A DNA stretch of 64,000 nucleotides from Vibrio sinus (lineage in GTDB: Bacteria > Pseudomonadota > Gammaproteobacteria > Enterobacterales > Vibrionaceae). The notes under the pieces are model-generated. The model was not told the DNA's origin. It worked only from the letters and a program-made list of their open reading frames with translations, and ran no database searches. The position numbers were made by a program, and so were the translations under genes. Location of the stretch: positions 62,001-126,000 of the forward strand of contig NZ_JAMKMR010000009.1 of assembly GCF_023634645.1 (NCBI RefSeq), in the 5' to 3' direction. This document shows positions 62,168 to 64,000 of the stretch, piece after piece. The stretch's first letter is position 1. The number at the start of each line of letters is the position of its first letter.

Positions 62168-63881
62168 TTTGCTCCCTTATTTAAAACTGTATAAGAAGCA
62201 TTGGTTTGGCTTGTCTCTTGGGATGATTCTTGCCTTTGTAACCCTAATTTGTTCAATTGGATTACTTACTCTATCGGGTTGGTTTTTATCCGCGGCTGCC
62301 ATTGCCGGATTGTCTATAGCAAGAAAAACGTTCAACTATATGTTGCCTGCGGGCTTTGTTCGTGGCTTTGCTATTGGTCGTACTGCTGGCCGTTGGGGAG
62401 AGCGTGTGGTTAGCCACAATGCCACCTTTAAGCTTCTTACCGATCTACGTATCTTCTTTTTTCAAAAGCTAACACCATTAATTCCTGGACGAGTATCTAA
62501 CCTACGTGATGGAGATCTGCTCAACCGTTTGGTCGCTGATATCGATGCGATGGATCATGTCTATTTGCGACTTATCAGTCCTATCGTAGTCGGCATTATC
62601 GGTATTATCTCCCTAACCTTCTTCCTATGTTACTTTGACCAGCGTCTAGGTTTGATACTGGGCGCAATACTGTTAGTGCTACTGCTCATTTGGCCAGTTC
62701 TATTTTACAAACTCGGTAAACGTAATGGTGAAACGTTAACGACCAACAAAGCGAAGTTACGTATTGCGACTCTAGACTGGTTAGAAGGTTACAGCGAGCT
62801 CACTATTTTCGGTGCAGAGAGCCGCTATAGAGAAGCGATATTTAACGCCCAAACCAAGCTGCTTACCAATCAATATATCAATGCCCACCTAGCAGGTTTG
62901 GCACAGGCGCTATTGATGCTGGCGAATGGTTGGACATTAGTACTGATGATTTGGCTCTCAGCCGATGGTGTCGCTGGCCAACCTCCTGGCCCAATGATTG
63001 CGCTGATGGCATTTGCCACCATGGCCAGTTTTGAAATGCTGATGCCTATCGCTGGCGCGTTCCAATACTTGGGCCAAACGTTGACCTCAGCACGTCGATT
63101 GAATGACGTGATTCTCGCTGAACCAGATGTCGTCTTCGCAAAAGAGAAGAACGAGCTAAACAACACCTTCTCTATTGATTTTTCAAACGTAGATTTCAGC
63201 TACCCAGATAGCGAAAACAAAGTTCTGCGTAATGTCGATCTCACGATTGGTGCAAAACAAAAAGTGGCCATTCTTGGCCAAACAGGTTCAGGAAAATCAA
63301 CCCTGTTGCAATTGCTCTCTCGCTACTGGGACCCACAATCTGGCAGTGTTTCTATAGCTGGTAAACCGCTGACAGCTTGGAACGAAAGCCAACTACGCCA
63401 GAGCGTTAGTGTTGTCAGTCAACGTGTTGATGTTCTCAATGGAACATTACGAGACAACCTATTGATGGCAGATCCAGAAGCTTCTGATGAACGAATTGCC
63501 AAAACACTGACCGAAGTGGGTTTGGAAAAGCTGCTAGAAGACAAGGGCCTAGATGCCTGGCTGGGAGATGGTGGACGTCAGCTCTCTGGTGGTGAGAAAC
63601 GTCGTATTGGCATTGCACGCGCCATTTTACATAACGCACCGATTCTACTCTTAGATGAGCCAACTGAAGGGCTAGATAAGAGTACCGAAAAACAAATCAT
63701 GGGTTTGCTTGAATCACATTATCAAGATAAAACCGTGGTATTCATTACACACCGGCTTGTAAACCTAGCCAATATGGATGCGATATGTTTAATTGAGCAA
63801 GGTGAAGTTGTTGAACACGGCTCCCATGATCAGTTAATTGCGCGCGGCGGTCGCTACCATCAGCTCACGCAATCTATTTAA
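62160..63881 (+). CDS. cydC: Heterodimeric ABC exporter CydDC, subunit CydC
   Basis: The 573-residue partner of CydD has the membrane domain opening MRDLLPYLKLYKKHWFGLSL. The FNYMLPAGFVRGFAIGRTAG region is characteristic of CydC. The ATPase carries Walker A GQTGSGKSTLL, signature QLSGGEKRRIGIARAI and Walker B ILLLDEPTEGLD. Together with CydD it exports reduced thiols. The start codon lies within the end of cydD, so translation is coupled. Confidence 0.95.
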   Translation: MRDLLPYLKLYKKHWFGLSLGMILAFVTLICSIGLLTLSGWFLSAAAIAGLSIARKTFNYMLPAGFVRGFAIGRTAGRWGERVVSHNATFKLLTDLRIFFFQKLTPLIPGRVSNLRDGDLLNRLVADIDAMDHVYLRLISPIVVGIIGIISLTFFLCYFDQRLGLILGAILLVLLLIWPVLFYKLGKRNGETLTTNKAKLRIATLDWLEGYSELTIFGAESRYREAIFNAQTKLLTNQYINAHLAGLAQALLMLANGWTLVLMIWLSADGVAGQPPGPMIALMAFATMASFEMLMPIAGAFQYLGQTLTSARRLNDVILAEPDVVFAKEKNELNNTFSIDFSNVDFSYPDSENKVLRNVDLTIGAKQKVAILGQTGSGKSTLLQLLSRYWDPQSGSVSIAGKPLTAWNESQLRQSVSVVSQRVDVLNGTLRDNLLMADPEASDERIAKTLTEVGLEKLLEDKGLDAWLGDGGRQLSGGEKRRIGIARAILHNAPILLLDEPTEGLDKSTEKQIMGLLESHYQDKTVVFITHRLVNLANMDAICLIEQGEVVEHGSHDQLIARGGRYHQLTQSI

Positions 63882-63888
63882 TACTGTT

Positions 63889-63914
63889 TAAGGCCGACTT
63901 TGTCGGCCTTTTTT
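63889..63914 (+). terminator. Terminator of cydDC
   Basis: The stem AAGGCCGAC / GTCGGCCTT (63889-63897 with 63901-63909, loop TTT) is followed by TTTTT. It is a classic intrinsic terminator 8 bp past cydC. Confidence 0.92.
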
Positions 63915-63955
63915 ATATGCGCCCTTTCTACATGGGTATTTAGCTTGGAGAAATG

Positions 63956-63999
63956 TATGTATATCGCTATGAATCGATTCAAAATTCGTCCTGGTCATG
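63956..63999 (+). CDS. Antibiotic biosynthesis monooxygenase (ABM) domain protein, 5' end only
   Basis: The last 44 bases encode the start of a protein, MYIAMNRFKIRPGH, with GGAG upstream. MNRFK(I/V)..GHE is the opening of ABM/HmoA-like small monooxygenases or heme-degrading ferredoxin-like proteins. Too little is present to be sure, and the gene runs off the window. Confidence 0.5.
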
Positions 64000-64000
64000 A

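Overview
The window looks like part of a Vibrio (Vibrionaceae, Gammaproteobacteria) chromosome. The basis is the gene content: DUF2850 and DUF3392 proteins, a delta-VPH type thermostable hemolysin, a SfcA-type malic enzyme, trxB followed by cydDC, and a LiuR-controlled branched-chain amino acid catabolic region. Base composition is moderate and coding density is high. I saw no rRNA, tRNA, insertion sequence, prophage or CRISPR array.

Layout. 1-2.6 kb: the 5' part of a chemoreceptor gene, a YghU-type glutathione transferase, and a small orphan protein whose Cys/His spacing resembles CheD/CNF deamidases. 2.6-15.9 kb: a valine/isoleucine degradation operon on the minus strand (thiolase, mmsA, acyl-CoA dehydrogenase, enoyl-CoA hydratase, 3-hydroxyisobutyryl-CoA hydrolase, mmsB, SDR). 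It is divergent from a leucine degradation operon (liuR-liuA-liuB-liuC-liuE-thioesterase), and two inverted LiuR-like boxes lie between them. The biotin-carboxylase subunit gene liuD is absent from its usual place. 15.9-22.6 kb: an orphan CopZ-like metallochaperone behind a MerR/CueR-type promoter, a periplasmic binding protein, a LysE exporter, and a two-gene ABC importer without its own binding protein. 22.6-27.3 kb: a probable papain-like cysteine protease, another orphan binding protein, and a duplicated beta-helix lipoprotein.

27.4-37.2 kb is the most system-like region. A TPR protein, response regulator and histidine kinase operon lies next to a tightly packed operon encoding a thermostable-hemolysin/GNAT-like protein, an AMP-forming acyl ligase, a heme-oxygenase-like diiron oxidase with a complete ligand set, an SDR reductase and a membrane microprotein. 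A CTTAAG-N5-CTTAAG direct repeat, the type of site bound by PmrA/QseB regulators, lies just upstream of the latter operon. This suggests that the adjacent two-component system controls an uncharacterised acyl-derived metabolite pathway. A 9-domain Ig-like lipoprotein lies further upstream.

37.7-42.2 kb: a complete polar amino acid ABC transporter, an extra binding protein and a HAD phosphatase. 42-51 kb: a prohibitin-like protein, a LysP-type permease, a Bcr/CflA-type efflux pump with a possible attenuator leader, a NemR/NemA-like regulator-reductase pair with three operator copies, a HAD phosphatase, an outer-membrane barrel overlapping a GNAT gene, and a small unknown. 51-64 kb: HrpB helicase, malic enzyme, DUF3392, SanA-like and DUF2797 proteins, a YopT-like (C58) cysteine protease that looks like an effector, trxB, cydD, cydC, and the start of an ABM-domain monooxygenase.

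Family names come from reading the translations and recalling family motifs; no database search was run.
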